64,000 nucleotides of DNA, from the NCBI GenBank assembly GCA_024742355.1, contig JANSYM010000005.1, positions 186,001 through 250,000 on the forward strand, read 5' to 3'. Made by a program: the position numbers and the translations under genes. The DNA is from Hyphomonadaceae bacterium. GTDB lineage: Bacteria; Pseudomonadota; Alphaproteobacteria; Caulobacterales; Hyphomonadaceae. Of this stretch, positions 9,058 through 16,660 are shown piece by piece. How positions within the stretch are numbered: the first letter of the stretch is position 1; each line of letters starts with the position of its first letter. Below the pieces are notes generated by a model. The model made no database searches, was not told where the DNA came from, and saw nothing but the letters and a program-made list of their open reading frames with translations.

Positions 9058-10548
9058 TTATGCGCGGCCGACTGTTGCCAGGACAGGCATATGCGTCGTG
9101 CGCTGCAAGGCGCCAGCCGTCGGAAATCCGCGCATGGACCGGACCCGCAGCGTCCCGGCAATCAAGGCGGCAAGCGCGGCAAGGAATGTGGCGAGCATCG
9201 CGAATGGAAGTTTCAGGCTTTGCCCCCGCAGCGGCAATGTCGCTGGCTCCGTGATCTTGATGCTGTCTGCTGATGGCGCCGGCAGATCTTGCGAGCCGCC
9301 CTGTTGCTGCCCGTGCGTACCGAGCGCGCGCAGGCTGGCTTCCGCAAGGTCGCGGTCGCGTAGCAGTGCAGTCCATTCCGGTTCCAGGCCGGTGAAGCGA
9401 TTGAGCTTCTCTTCCACCGCCTCAAACTGGCGCGTCAGTTCGGCGATCTGCTGCGCCAGTGCATCGCGCTCAGCTTCCAGAGCAAAGCGCGAGGCTTCGA
9501 GCGATTGATACGTCGGGTTCGGCCCCCGCCGCACGGTTTCAGCCGGCCCTTCACCCGCTTCTATCGCGGCACGCAAATCAGCAATCTGGCGCTCGATCGC
9601 CTGCACGCGGCGGCTCTCCGGTGTATAGGTCGCGAGCGCTTCGCTTCGCTGGCTTTCCAGCTCGCGCAGGCGCAACGCGCCCGTATCCTCGATATAGAGA
9701 TCCTGCTGGGCCGAAGTATCGCCCAATTGGCGGCGCGTCCGGGCGAGCTCTGCAGCCACGGCCTTCTGGCGCGCCTGGGACGCCGACAATTCGCCCGATA
9801 TCACCGCATGCAGGCCCTGGGCGGTAGAACGCTCGCTCGCAAAATCACGAATGGAATGCGTGCTGAGAAAGGCGCGGATCGCGTCTTGAGCTGCGAGCAG
9901 ATCGCCTTCGATCCGCTTGCGCTCGGCACCTGCCTCGCTCACCGGTCGATTGCCAAAGAGCTCAGCGCGGCGCTGCAGATAGACCGCCATGGCGGCGTTC
10001 AGGAGCTCAGCTGCCGTGCCGGGATCATCATGCCGGACGGCCAGTTGAATGACATTCGAACCGGGCGCTGCCTCGACCGAAAACGACCGGCGAAACGCAT
10101 CAACGCCTTGCTGGAAGTACACCCGCTCAATCGCGTCCCGCTGACTGGACGGAGCCTGACGATTAGCGCGTTCCTGGGCCTTCATCAGGTCCGGGAAAAT
10201 GCGCGAGAATGGAAAACGCGAAAGGGTCCGTTCCGCAACCAGGCGGGTCCGCAAAATCTGCGCTTCGCCCTGCACCTGTTCCTGAATGCCGAGGCCTGAG
10301 GCACCGGCTGTGCGCACCTCATCACCGGCCGTGACATAGAGCGACGAGCGCGACTCAAATTGCGTCGGCATTTGCAGCGCGAGGAGCAGGCCCACAGCGA
10401 GGACGGGCAGCGCGGCCAGGATCATGGTCCATTTTGAACGCCAGAGCTGGACCAGAAAATCGGACATGCTTAGTCGAGGCCGGACCGGCACATAGCCGGC
10501 GTCCGCCTGAACGACCCCTCTGGGTCCCCAGTCAGCACTGTCGGTCAT
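9058..10548 (-). CDS. Wzz/GumC-like polysaccharide chain-length determinant
   Basis: 496 residues. One transmembrane helix lies near residues 38-60 (MILAALPVLAVGLLLALQM) and a second near 448-468. Between them is a long periplasmic region rich in Arg/Glu/Ala heptads (about residues 205-400), typical of the coiled-coil arm of polysaccharide co-polymerases. No ATPase domain is fused; the separate gene downstream supplies one, as in GumC/ExoP-like split systems. It should set chain length of an exported polysaccharide at the inner membrane. It is divergent from the export lipoprotein gene, sharing about 100 bp of intergenic DNA. No polymerase or glycosyltransferase is nearby. Confidence 0.85.
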   Translation of the reverse strand: MTDSADWGPRGVVQADAGYVPVRPRLSMSDFLVQLWRSKWTMILAALPVLAVGLLLALQMPTQFESRSSLYVTAGDEVRTAGASGLGIQEQVQGEAQILRTRLVAERTLSRFPFSRIFPDLMKAQERANRQAPSSQRDAIERVYFQQGVDAFRRSFSVEAAPGSNVIQLAVRHDDPGTAAELLNAAMAVYLQRRAELFGNRPVSEAGAERKRIEGDLLAAQDAIRAFLSTHSIRDFASERSTAQGLHAVISGELSASQARQKAVAAELARTRRQLGDTSAQQDLYIEDTGALRLRELESQRSEALATYTPESRRVQAIERQIADLRAAIEAGEGPAETVRRGPNPTYQSLEASRFALEAERDALAQQIAELTRQFEAVEEKLNRFTGLEPEWTALLRDRDLAEASLRALGTHGQQQGGSQDLPAPSADSIKITEPATLPLRGQSLKLPFAMLATFLAALAALIAGTLRVRSMRGFPTAGALQRTTHMPVLATVGRA

Positions 10549-10649
10549 CCGCGAGGGCTCCGAACTCGGTTTCAGTCCCGTTCTTATTACCCGATTGATA
10601 CTTCCTTAAACATTAACACAGACGCTTTGGTCTGCTTATTTCACCCCAG

Positions 10650-11057
10650 ATGACCGCCATGAATCGCCTGCTTTGCCTTGCCTTGATTCCGCTGCTCGCA
10701 GGCGGGTGCCAGTCGGCTGCGCCTGTGGTCCCGGTCCTGGATGTGGCGCAAGTCGAGTCCCCTGAGGCGCCTGGCGAAACGGTCTATCTTCTGGGCCCGG
10801 GTGATCAGCTGGAGATTATCGTCCATACCGCGCCGGAGCTTTCCCGCATCGTCACCATCGCGCCAGACGGTGAGATCAGAATCCCCTATTCCGGCCCAAT
10901 CCAGACTTCCGGTCAAACGCTTGAGGACGTGCAACAACTTTTGCGCAACGCGCTGGCCAGCGAGCTTCGTGATCCGGACATTGATGTCCTGCTCTCGGCG
11001 ACAGCGACAACCGAGTGTGCGCGGTGCCAGTCCGGCGAGGTCGCCGACGACCGCTAA
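10650..11057 (+). CDS. Polysaccharide export (Wza/GumB-like) lipoprotein, C-terminally shortened
   Basis: 135 residues. A lipoprotein signal (LLAGGC, lipid-bearing Cys about residue 20) is followed by the polysaccharide-export sensor domain: YLLGPGDQLEIIVHTAPELS, IAPDGEIRIPYSGPI, TLEDVQQLLRNALA and RDPDIDVLL. In Wza/GumB homologues at least one SLBB domain follows this last segment. Here the frame stops 20 residues later after TECARCQSGEVADDR, where a VxVxGEVxxPG-type SLBB start would be expected. So the barrel-building part is missing or lost by a frame change. An alternative ATG lies 9 bp downstream. It could be a minimal adapter or a decaying gene. Confidence 0.7.
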   Translation: MTAMNRLLCLALIPLLAGGCQSAAPVVPVLDVAQVESPEAPGETVYLLGPGDQLEIIVHTAPELSRIVTIAPDGEIRIPYSGPIQTSGQTLEDVQQLLRNALASELRDPDIDVLLSATATTECARCQSGEVADDR

Positions 11058-11123
11058 TCGGGTCTTTCAACACGCGCGCTTAGCGCTTATGCGAAGGAAA
11101 CCTCATTACAGGAGCTTCCTCAC

Positions 11124-11588
11124 ATGGCCGACGCCGAAAACACAATCCTCATGGAAACCAGCAAGGGCAGTGTCACCATCGAACTGCGCCCCGACCTCGC
11201 CCCTGGCCATTGCGATCGCATTCGCGAGCTGGCGCGTGAAGGTTTCTATGATGGCATCATCTTTCACCGCGTGATCGATGGCTTCATGGCGCAGGTCGGC
11301 TGCCCGAATGGCACTGGCATGGGCGGATCGGACAAGCCGAACCTGCAGGCTGAATTCAACGCTGAGCCCCACGTTCGCGGAATCTGCTCCATGGCCCGCA
11401 CCAATCAGCCGAACAGCGCCAATAGCCAGTTCTTCATCTGCTTTGATGACGCCCGATTCCTGGACAATCAGTACACAGTCTGGGGCCAGGTCACTGAAGG
11501 CATGGACGTTATCGACGCACTCGCTAAAGGCGAACCGCCGCGCGCGCCGGATTCCATTGTCTCTATGAAAGTTGCCGCAGACAGCTAA
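11124..11588 (+). CDS. ppiB: Cyclophilin-type peptidyl-prolyl cis-trans isomerase
   Basis: 154 residues with AGGAG before the ATG. Cyclophilin motifs are intact: FHRVIDGFMAQVGCPNGTG (catalytic Arg), HVRGICSMARTNQPNSANSQFFIC (Met/Ala/Gln/Phe of the active site) and FLDNQYTVWGQVTEGMDVID. No signal peptide, so it acts in the cytoplasm like PpiB, catalysing proline isomerisation during folding. It lies 30 bp upstream of the ChvG-like kinase gene on the same strand and may be co-transcribed with it. Confidence 0.93.
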   Translation: MADAENTILMETSKGSVTIELRPDLAPGHCDRIRELAREGFYDGIIFHRVIDGFMAQVGCPNGTGMGGSDKPNLQAEFNAEPHVRGICSMARTNQPNSANSQFFICFDDARFLDNQYTVWGQVTEGMDVIDALAKGEPPRAPDSIVSMKVAADS

Positions 11589-11618
11589 AGTTCAGCTTCG
11601 ATACACGAGACTGCACAC

Positions 11619-13223
11619 ATGGCTTCGGCAAAATCAGGACGCAGAGCACGATGGTGGGGAGGGCGATTGCTCGGCTCCCGCATTGCGCGCCTGATTTTTG
11701 CCTCCAACCTGGCCGGACTGATCATCCTGATCATCGGCGCCATGGTTCTGAACGAAATGCGCGCCAGTTTCGTGGTCTCGAAGAAACAGGACCTGGTCGG
11801 CCAGGCGCAGCTTCTGTCCAATCTGATCGGCGACGATGCCGCTTATGGCGAACCGCAACCGATCCTGGACGAGACTCTCGCCAAGGACGTGCTGGCCTCC
11901 TTGTCGCTGCCACAAACGCTGCGCGGCAAGATCTACGATACCGACGCCAATCTCGTGGGGGACAGCTATTTCCTGTCCGACCGGGTGATCGTCGAGAACC
12001 TGCCGCCTTTGCAGGACCCGGATCAACTGACAGTCTGGAGCAAGAGCTTGTCGGAATGGGCCGTGTCGGTCCTGAGTTCATTCCGCCCCTCCGAGGGCGA
12101 GGATGCGGTTCGAACGCTGACTTTTGAGGAAGAGTTCGCCGAAGCCCTGATCGGCAATGAAGCCGCCAGCCAGCGGTTCAATGATCGCGGGCAGCGCATC
12201 ATTTCCGTGTCACTTCCGATCCAGCACGTCTCCGCTGTGGTCGGCGTGCTCACCGTCGAGTCGAATGATATTGACGCCATCATCCGGGCCGAGCGGACCG
12301 CGCTGGTCCCGTTCATCGCTGTCGCCATCCTCGTGGCGCTGGTCACCTCGGCCCTGTTGACCATCGGGATCGCCAACCCCTTGCGCAAACTGGCCAGCGA
12401 GGCTGACCGCATTCGCAGCGGCACCAGCAGCAAGCTGGATCTGCCAAGAATCACCAAGCGACACGACGAAATCGGCCATCTGGCCCAGTCCGTGGAGGCC
12501 ATGACCGCCGCGCTCTTCGAACGAATCACGGCAAACGAGTCCTTCGCCGCCGACGTTGCGCACGAGTTGAAAAACCCGCTCACCTCGATCCGGTCCGCTG
12601 TTGAAACCGCCGAAATGGTGCAGGATGACCCTGAAAAGCGCGAAAAGCTGCGCAAGGTGATCGCCCAGGATGTGCAGCGCCTGGATCGCCTGATCACTGA
12701 TATTTCCAACGCCTCGCGACTGGAAGCGGAGATCACGCGGATTCCGACTGAGCAGCTCGACATTTCCCGCTTTGTCCGCGAAATCGTCCGCACTTATGAG
12801 GGGCTCGAGCATCAGCGAAACGTCAAGGTCGTATTCAAAGATGACACCATGGACGCCGGACTAACCGTGCACGGGCGTGAAGGCCCGCTGGGACAGGTGC
12901 TTCGCAACCTGATCGACAATGCCCGCTCCTTCTCACCGGAAGGCGACGAGGTCCTGGTCACGCTGACACAAAGCCGGCAAGGGCCGCAAACCACGGCCTG
13001 CATCCTGGTCGAAGACAACGGACCCGGCATTCCGGACGACAAGCTAGAGAAGATTTTCGAGCGCTTTTATACTGACCGCCCGGCGGGCTCTGCGTTCGGC
13101 AATAATTCCGGTCTCGGCCTGTCCATTGTCGCGCAAATCGTTGAGACCCATATGGGCACAGTCGTCGCTGCAAATAGAGATGCGGGCGGCGCGCGATTTA
13201 CCATCGAATTGCCCGCCATATAA
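11619..13223 (+). CDS. chvG: ChvG/ExoS-like sensor histidine kinase
   Basis: 534 residues. A basic cytoplasmic tail and a membrane helix (about 27-46) are followed by a periplasmic sensor domain of some 180 residues, a second helix (about 227-250), HAMP, the H-box FAADVAHELKNPLTSIRS with phospho-acceptor His315, NLIDNARSFSP (N box), EDNGPGIP (G1) and GLGLSI (G2). The H-box and the RLDRLITDISNASRLEAEI stretch match the ChvG/ExoS group, which senses acid or envelope stress and signals to ChvI, controlling envelope and exopolysaccharide genes. The usual neighbours chvI, hprK and PTS genes are absent here, so the partner regulator is encoded elsewhere or differs. Confidence 0.82.
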   Translation: MASAKSGRRARWWGGRLLGSRIARLIFASNLAGLIILIIGAMVLNEMRASFVVSKKQDLVGQAQLLSNLIGDDAAYGEPQPILDETLAKDVLASLSLPQTLRGKIYDTDANLVGDSYFLSDRVIVENLPPLQDPDQLTVWSKSLSEWAVSVLSSFRPSEGEDAVRTLTFEEEFAEALIGNEAASQRFNDRGQRIISVSLPIQHVSAVVGVLTVESNDIDAIIRAERTALVPFIAVAILVALVTSALLTIGIANPLRKLASEADRIRSGTSSKLDLPRITKRHDEIGHLAQSVEAMTAALFERITANESFAADVAHELKNPLTSIRSAVETAEMVQDDPEKREKLRKVIAQDVQRLDRLITDISNASRLEAEITRIPTEQLDISRFVREIVRTYEGLEHQRNVKVVFKDDTMDAGLTVHGREGPLGQVLRNLIDNARSFSPEGDEVLVTLTQSRQGPQTTACILVEDNGPGIPDDKLEKIFERFYTDRPAGSAFGNNSGLGLSIVAQIVETHMGTVVAANRDAGGARFTIELPAI

Positions 13224-13261
13224 GCAGATTCCCACCTGTTAATGAGAATTGAACGCGCCTA

Positions 13262-13290
13262 TTGAGAATAGTGCCCAGTTGTGCTATATA
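13262..13290 (+). promoter_or_regulatory. Putative housekeeping promoter of carD
   Basis: TTGAGA (13262-13267) and TATATA (13285-13290) are separated by 17 bp and lie in the AT-rich gap between the kinase gene and carD. Predicted transcription would start near 13297, giving a leader of about 100 nt. Based only on consensus match. Confidence 0.5.
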
Positions 13291-13394
13291 AAACTGTCAC
13301 AACACCATATCCGAGCCATGCATATGTCGGCACCTGAGAAGAGAAGTTCTCGCCGGCGTCGTGGCTCGTTTGCGTAGAAAAAAGAGGTCTCCAC

Positions 13395-13907
13395 ATGGCA
13401 ACAGCAGATACACTGGATTTCGCAGAAGGTCAGAAAATCGTTTATCCTGCCCACGGCGTTGGCACGGTTACAGCGATCGAGCAGCAACAAGTCGCTGGCA
13501 TGACCCTGGAAGTCTATGTTGTCTCGTTCGATCAGGACAAGATGATCCTGCGCGTCCCGACCAATCGTGCGATTGCGTCTGGCATGCGGGCGCTGGCCGG
13601 TTCGAAACTGGTCGACGACGCCCTGAAAACCCTGGGCGGAAAAGCCCGGATCAAGCGCACCATGTGGTCGCGCCGGGCGCAGGAATATGAAGCCAAGATC
13701 AATTCAGGCGATCTGATCTCAATCGCAGAAGTCGTCCGCGACCTGCACCGGATGGAAGATCAGCCTGAGCAGTCTTATTCAGAGCGCCAACTCTATGAAA
13801 GCGCCCTTGACCGTATGGCCCGTGAACTGGCCGCCGTAGAAAGCATCGACCACAGCTCGGCCATGGATCGCCTGGCTGAATCGCTGGCCAAGAAAAAAGC
13901 CGCCTGA
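13395..13907 (+). CDS. carD: CarD family transcriptional regulator
   Basis: 170 residues; AGAGG precedes the ATG. The N-terminal RNA-polymerase-interacting Tudor-like domain reads FAEGQKIVYPAHGVGTVTAIEQQ..., followed by MILRVPTNRA. The C-terminal helical DNA-binding part contains WSRRAQEYEAKINSGDL and SERQLYESALDRMARELA. CarD binds the beta subunit and stabilises the open complex, tuning rRNA and stress transcription in bacteria that lack strong promoter opening. It is monocistronic: its own promoter lies upstream and an intrinsic terminator follows 35 bp after the stop. Confidence 0.94.
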   Translation: MATADTLDFAEGQKIVYPAHGVGTVTAIEQQQVAGMTLEVYVVSFDQDKMILRVPTNRAIASGMRALAGSKLVDDALKTLGGKARIKRTMWSRRAQEYEAKINSGDLISIAEVVRDLHRMEDQPEQSYSERQLYESALDRMARELAAVESIDHSSAMDRLAESLAKKKAA

Positions 13908-13942
13908 AAGGGCGAGCCGGAAGACGGCGAAGAGACTTAGAG

Positions 13943-13974
13943 AAAGCCCCGCCAATGGCGGGGCTTTTTCTTTT
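13943..13974 (+). terminator. Intrinsic terminator of carD
   Basis: An 8-bp perfect GC stem (GCCCCGCC, loop AAT, GGCGGGGC at 13946-13964), extendable by an AAA/TTT pairing, is followed by a T-rich run to 13974. A textbook rho-independent terminator. Confidence 0.92.
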
Positions 13975-14104
13975 GGGTGAGGACAGTTCTTCAGGCATGG
14001 CAGCAGCATTCCAATTTCTCTCCATGACTCCCGCTATGGAGGTTCAGCATGCCTCGGCGGCCGGCGCCCGCTGAGAACGGGAGCCGGAGCCCACGCTTTC
14101 TTGG

Positions 14105-14803
14105 TTATAGAAGCAAAATGATCGCGTTCACTGAAGCGTGCGCCAGGATTGGCGCGATGAGGGATCCGCGCCACAGGAACAGCAACGTCAGTAATAGCCC
14201 ATTTATCGCAGCGATGGCGATGCCAACGATCCCCAAACCGATATGCAGGACGGCGAAAAAAAGCAGCATGACAGGGACCGCGACCCAGATCGACATGCGC
14301 TCGGTCAATCGCCTTAGGGCATAGCCTCGAAACAGCACTTCTTCGACAAGTCCGCCCGCGAGAACGCCAGCAATGAGGCTCGGCAGAATACTCGTTCCTA
14401 GCGGGCTCGACGCCGGAGCAACCCTGTACGTGTTCGCGTCGGCCCGGAGGATGTCGATCAAGGGCTCGAACATGTAGCGCTGGGCGAGAAAGATCACCGC
14501 GCCGGACGTGAGTCCAATGGCGACTTCAATCGCGATGCCATTCCCGGACGTCGCACCGATATCAAAGCGTTTGAGTCCGTCCAGCCGCATGAACCATAGC
14601 ACCAACGCGAACAGGATCGCGTGATTGAGGATAATGACATAGACGACCAATGCAGGCAGTGTCGTTGAAAGAACGGACTGGTCACCCTTCGCCTGAAAGA
14701 CCAGGTACACGCCCAAGCTGATCGTCAGGGAAAACAGCAAAACGACCGGCAAGGCCAGGATCACCCAAACGCGCCACCAACCAGGTCGACGACTTGAATC
14801 CAT
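14105..14803 (-). CDS. CPBP family intramembrane metalloprotease
   Basis: 232 residues; AGGAG lies upstream of the ATG. Six or seven hydrophobic spans are visible. The CPBP (Abi/Rce1) motifs are EEVLFRGYALRRL (Glu-Glu and Arg; about residue 160), FFAVLH (about 190) and the last HASVNAIILL near the C-terminus. These residues form the metal site of a membrane protease like Rce1. Substrates in bacteria are mostly unknown; roles include bacteriocin immunity. It follows the padR gene by 9 bp, so it is very likely the gene under PadR control. Confidence 0.88.
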   Translation of the reverse strand: MDSSRRPGWWRVWVILALPVVLLFSLTISLGVYLVFQAKGDQSVLSTTLPALVVYVIILNHAILFALVLWFMRLDGLKRFDIGATSGNGIAIEVAIGLTSGAVIFLAQRYMFEPLIDILRADANTYRVAPASSPLGTSILPSLIAGVLAGGLVEEVLFRGYALRRLTERMSIWVAVPVMLLFFAVLHIGLGIVGIAIAAINGLLLTLLFLWRGSLIAPILAHASVNAIILLL

Positions 14804-14812
14804 GACATTCTC

Positions 14813-15358
14813 CTAATTTTTTGCACGCGCTTGTACATGCGCCAGAACTTCTTCGAGCCAGGCTTGCCGCGCGCTTGCCATCAGCTGACCAGACCTGAGA
14901 ATCAGAGCCCAGTAACCGGCATCTGATTTCGCAGCGTTCATCTCGCGAAGTGTGGCGATGCCAAATTCGATCTTCGCCATATTTTCCGCGTTCTTGCTTA
15001 GCGCCGACTCGATTTCGCTGAGGAGAGTCTCCGGCGCGACCATCGATGCCGAGAACATTTTCAAAATCAGCTCGTCCCGCACCAATCGATCCGAGGATGG
15101 CGTTTCAACCCATTCGCGCAAGAATGTCCGCCCCGTGTCCAGGATCTCATATTTCTTGGATTTACCGATCTCGTCATCTTCAAGTTTCCGGATCAGGCCT
15201 TGTTCGCAAAGCAGGTTGAGCGCCGGGTAGATCTGTCCGTAACTCTCTGACCAGAATTGTCCGAAACGACTCTGGCAATAGTCCTTGATCTCGGCGCCAC
15301 TTAGCGGGCCAAGGCGCAATAGCGACAGTATCGCAAACTTGGTTCTTCCACCCTTCAT
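14813..15358 (-). CDS. PadR family transcriptional regulator
   Basis: 181 residues beginning MKGGRTKFAILSLLRLGPLSGAEIKDY, the PadR winged helix, with YGQIYPALNLLCEQGLI as recognition helix and a basic wing (EDDEIGKSKKYEILDTG). A C-terminal helical dimerisation region (about residues 85-175) makes it the larger PadR subtype. The ATG has no ribosome site and is overlapped by a 28-bp palindrome, so the mRNA may be leaderless and the gene autorepressed. It heads a two-gene operon with the CPBP protease. Confidence 0.9.
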   Translation of the reverse strand: MKGGRTKFAILSLLRLGPLSGAEIKDYCQSRFGQFWSESYGQIYPALNLLCEQGLIRKLEDDEIGKSKKYEILDTGRTFLREWVETPSSDRLVRDELILKMFSASMVAPETLLSEIESALSKNAENMAKIEFGIATLREMNAAKSDAGYWALILRSGQLMASARQAWLEEVLAHVQARAKN

Positions 15359-15384
15359 ATCTAACAGATATATCTATTAGATAT
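15357..15384 (-). promoter_or_regulatory. 28-bp palindromic operator at the padR start
   Basis: The arms ATATCTAA and TTAGATAT flank the inner palindrome AGATATATCT, all sharing one centre. Thirteen of 14 base pairs are complementary (15365/15376 mismatch). The left end covers the padR initiation codon. This is the obvious candidate for PadR self-binding, inferred from symmetry and position. Confidence 0.7.
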
Positions 15385-15537
15385 TCGAATCAAGGATTTT
15401 CTGCTCCGGCGCGAGTAGCTTTGCCGCCACCGGATGAAGGCTTGGCGTTCAAGAGCGAGCGTTGCGCCGAAGTGCCGTACCAATTTGCTGGACAGATTTC
15501 GCTTCTTAGATCGGCTCCGATTTTTTCAATAAAGAAC

Positions 15538-15567
15538 TGATCCACGCCCGCATTGGTCTCGTAGACA
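15538..15567 (+). promoter_or_regulatory. Candidate ECF (RpoE/ECF11-type) promoter of rpoH
   Basis: TGATCC (15538-15543), an 18-bp spacer and TAGACA (15562-15567) match the TGATCC-N18-TA-rich promoters known for Rhodobacter RpoE, whose regulon includes rpoHII. A start about 7 nt downstream would give a leader of roughly 30 nt containing the rpoH ribosome site. No sigma or anti-sigma gene is in the window. Confidence 0.55.
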
Positions 15568-15604
15568 GAGACAAATACACCCCTAGCGGGCAAGGGAGAT
15601 GGAC

Positions 15605-16489
15605 ATGGGCACCGCCGCGCTGAGTGGAAATGCCGATCGTCGCTTCGTCAGGAAAGCGATGAAGGCGCCAATGCTGGAAGCCGAGCATGAGCTCAATCTG
15701 GCGCGGCGATGGCGCGAACAGGATGACGAACGCGCCCTGCATGAGCTGACCACCGCCTATATGCGCCTGGTGATCTCCATGGCCTCGAAGTTCCGTCATT
15801 ATGGCCTGCCGCTGGCCGATCTGGTGCAGGAAGGCAATGTCGGTCTGATGCAGGCTGCCGCACGGTTCGAGCCGGCGCGCGAAGTGCGTTTCTCGACCTA
15901 TGCCGCCTGGTGGATCCGATCGTCGATCCAGGATTATGTCCTGCGCAATTGGTCGATCGTCCGCACCGGCACGACCGCGGCGCAGAAATCGCTCTTCTTC
16001 AACCTTCGCCGCCTGCGCGCCAAGATTGATGATACCGGCGATGCGATCATGACCGTTGAGAACAGGAAATGGGTGTCGGAACATCTCGGTGTGCCAGAAC
16101 GCGACGTCGAGACCATGGCCTCGCGACTGTCCGCGTCGGACCGGTCGCTGAATGCGCCGCTGGCCACGGACGGTGACGCCCAATGGCAAGATCTGTTGCC
16201 AGACGAGAGCGCAACACCGGACCAGGTGGTCATGGAAGAACGCGACAATGCCAAGCGCAAGCAGTGGATTGCCGAGGCCTTGCAAGTCCTCAATGACCGC
16301 GAAACCCTGATCATTAGCGAGCGGCGCCTATCCGAGGACACAGTCACGCTGGAAGTACTCGGCAAACGCCTTGGCATTTCGAAGGAGCGGGTGCGGCAGA
16401 TCGAACATCAGGCGCTGAACAAGCTCCGCAAGGCCCTGACCAAACTGGTTGGCGATCCCGATAAAGCCGGCCTCATTCCGGCTGTTTAA
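15605..16489 (+). CDS. rpoH: RNA polymerase sigma-32 factor (RpoH, probably RpoHII-like)
   Basis: 294 residues from ATG 15605, 6 nt after GGGAG; an ATG at 15599 is too close to that site. Region 2 reads LVISMASKFRHYGLPLADLVQEGNVGLMQAAARFEP...FSTYAAWWIRSSIQDYVLRNWS. The RpoH box follows as AAQKSLFFNLRRLRAK, and region 4 ends with LGISKERVRQIEHQALNKLRKAL. These identify a heat-shock sigma factor. The ECF-type promoter upstream resembles that of rpoHII in photosynthetic relatives, which serves the singlet-oxygen/peroxide response rather than classic heat shock. It is followed by a hairpin terminator and clpB. Confidence 0.9.
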   Translation: MGTAALSGNADRRFVRKAMKAPMLEAEHELNLARRWREQDDERALHELTTAYMRLVISMASKFRHYGLPLADLVQEGNVGLMQAAARFEPAREVRFSTYAAWWIRSSIQDYVLRNWSIVRTGTTAAQKSLFFNLRRLRAKIDDTGDAIMTVENRKWVSEHLGVPERDVETMASRLSASDRSLNAPLATDGDAQWQDLLPDESATPDQVVMEERDNAKRKQWIAEALQVLNDRETLIISERRLSEDTVTLEVLGKRLGISKERVRQIEHQALNKLRKALTKLVGDPDKAGLIPAV

Positions 16490-16510
16490 TTCCGAGGTCA
16501 AACCCTTGGC

Positions 16511-16546
16511 ACAGGTTCGTGAGGTCGTCCCTTGCGAACCTGTTTT
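16511..16546 (+). terminator. Hairpin terminator after rpoH
   Basis: ACAGGTTCG (16511-16519) pairs perfectly with CGAACCTGT (16535-16543) around a 15-nt loop and runs into TTTT. A rho-independent terminator 22 bp after the rpoH stop, separating it from clpB. Confidence 0.7.
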
Positions 16547-16553
16547 GCCATTC
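16531..16553 (+). promoter_or_regulatory. Candidate sigma-32-like promoter of clpB
   Basis: CCCTTGCG-type -35 (CTTG at 16531-16534) and CCATTC (16548-16553) are spaced like heat-shock promoters (CTTGAA...CCCCAT). It lies about 110 bp before clpB and overlaps the 3' arm of the rpoH terminator. Consensus similarity only. Confidence 0.35.
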
Positions 16554-16660
16554 CCACATGAGGTTCAGACGGGTCGCTGCTGAGCGGGGCCCGGAAAACT
16601 GAAACCTCCTCCGTGCGATCTGAGGTCGGCGGAATATCTGCCTTTGAAAGGGGATGACGA

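Noticed and set aside
13239-13253. TTAA-N7-TGAA as a CtrA site upstream of carD
   Set aside because: One half site is mismatched and a good housekeeping promoter lies downstream; such near matches are common in AT-rich gaps.
14049-14324. 91-codon plus-strand ORF with a GGAGG before its ATG
   Set aside because: Most of it lies antisense to the CPBP protease gene and the protein is basic with no domain; the purine run is probably chance.
15390-15593. 67-codon minus-strand ORF between padR and rpoH
   Set aside because: It runs through the rpoH promoter region, has no ribosome site and no recognisable protein pattern.
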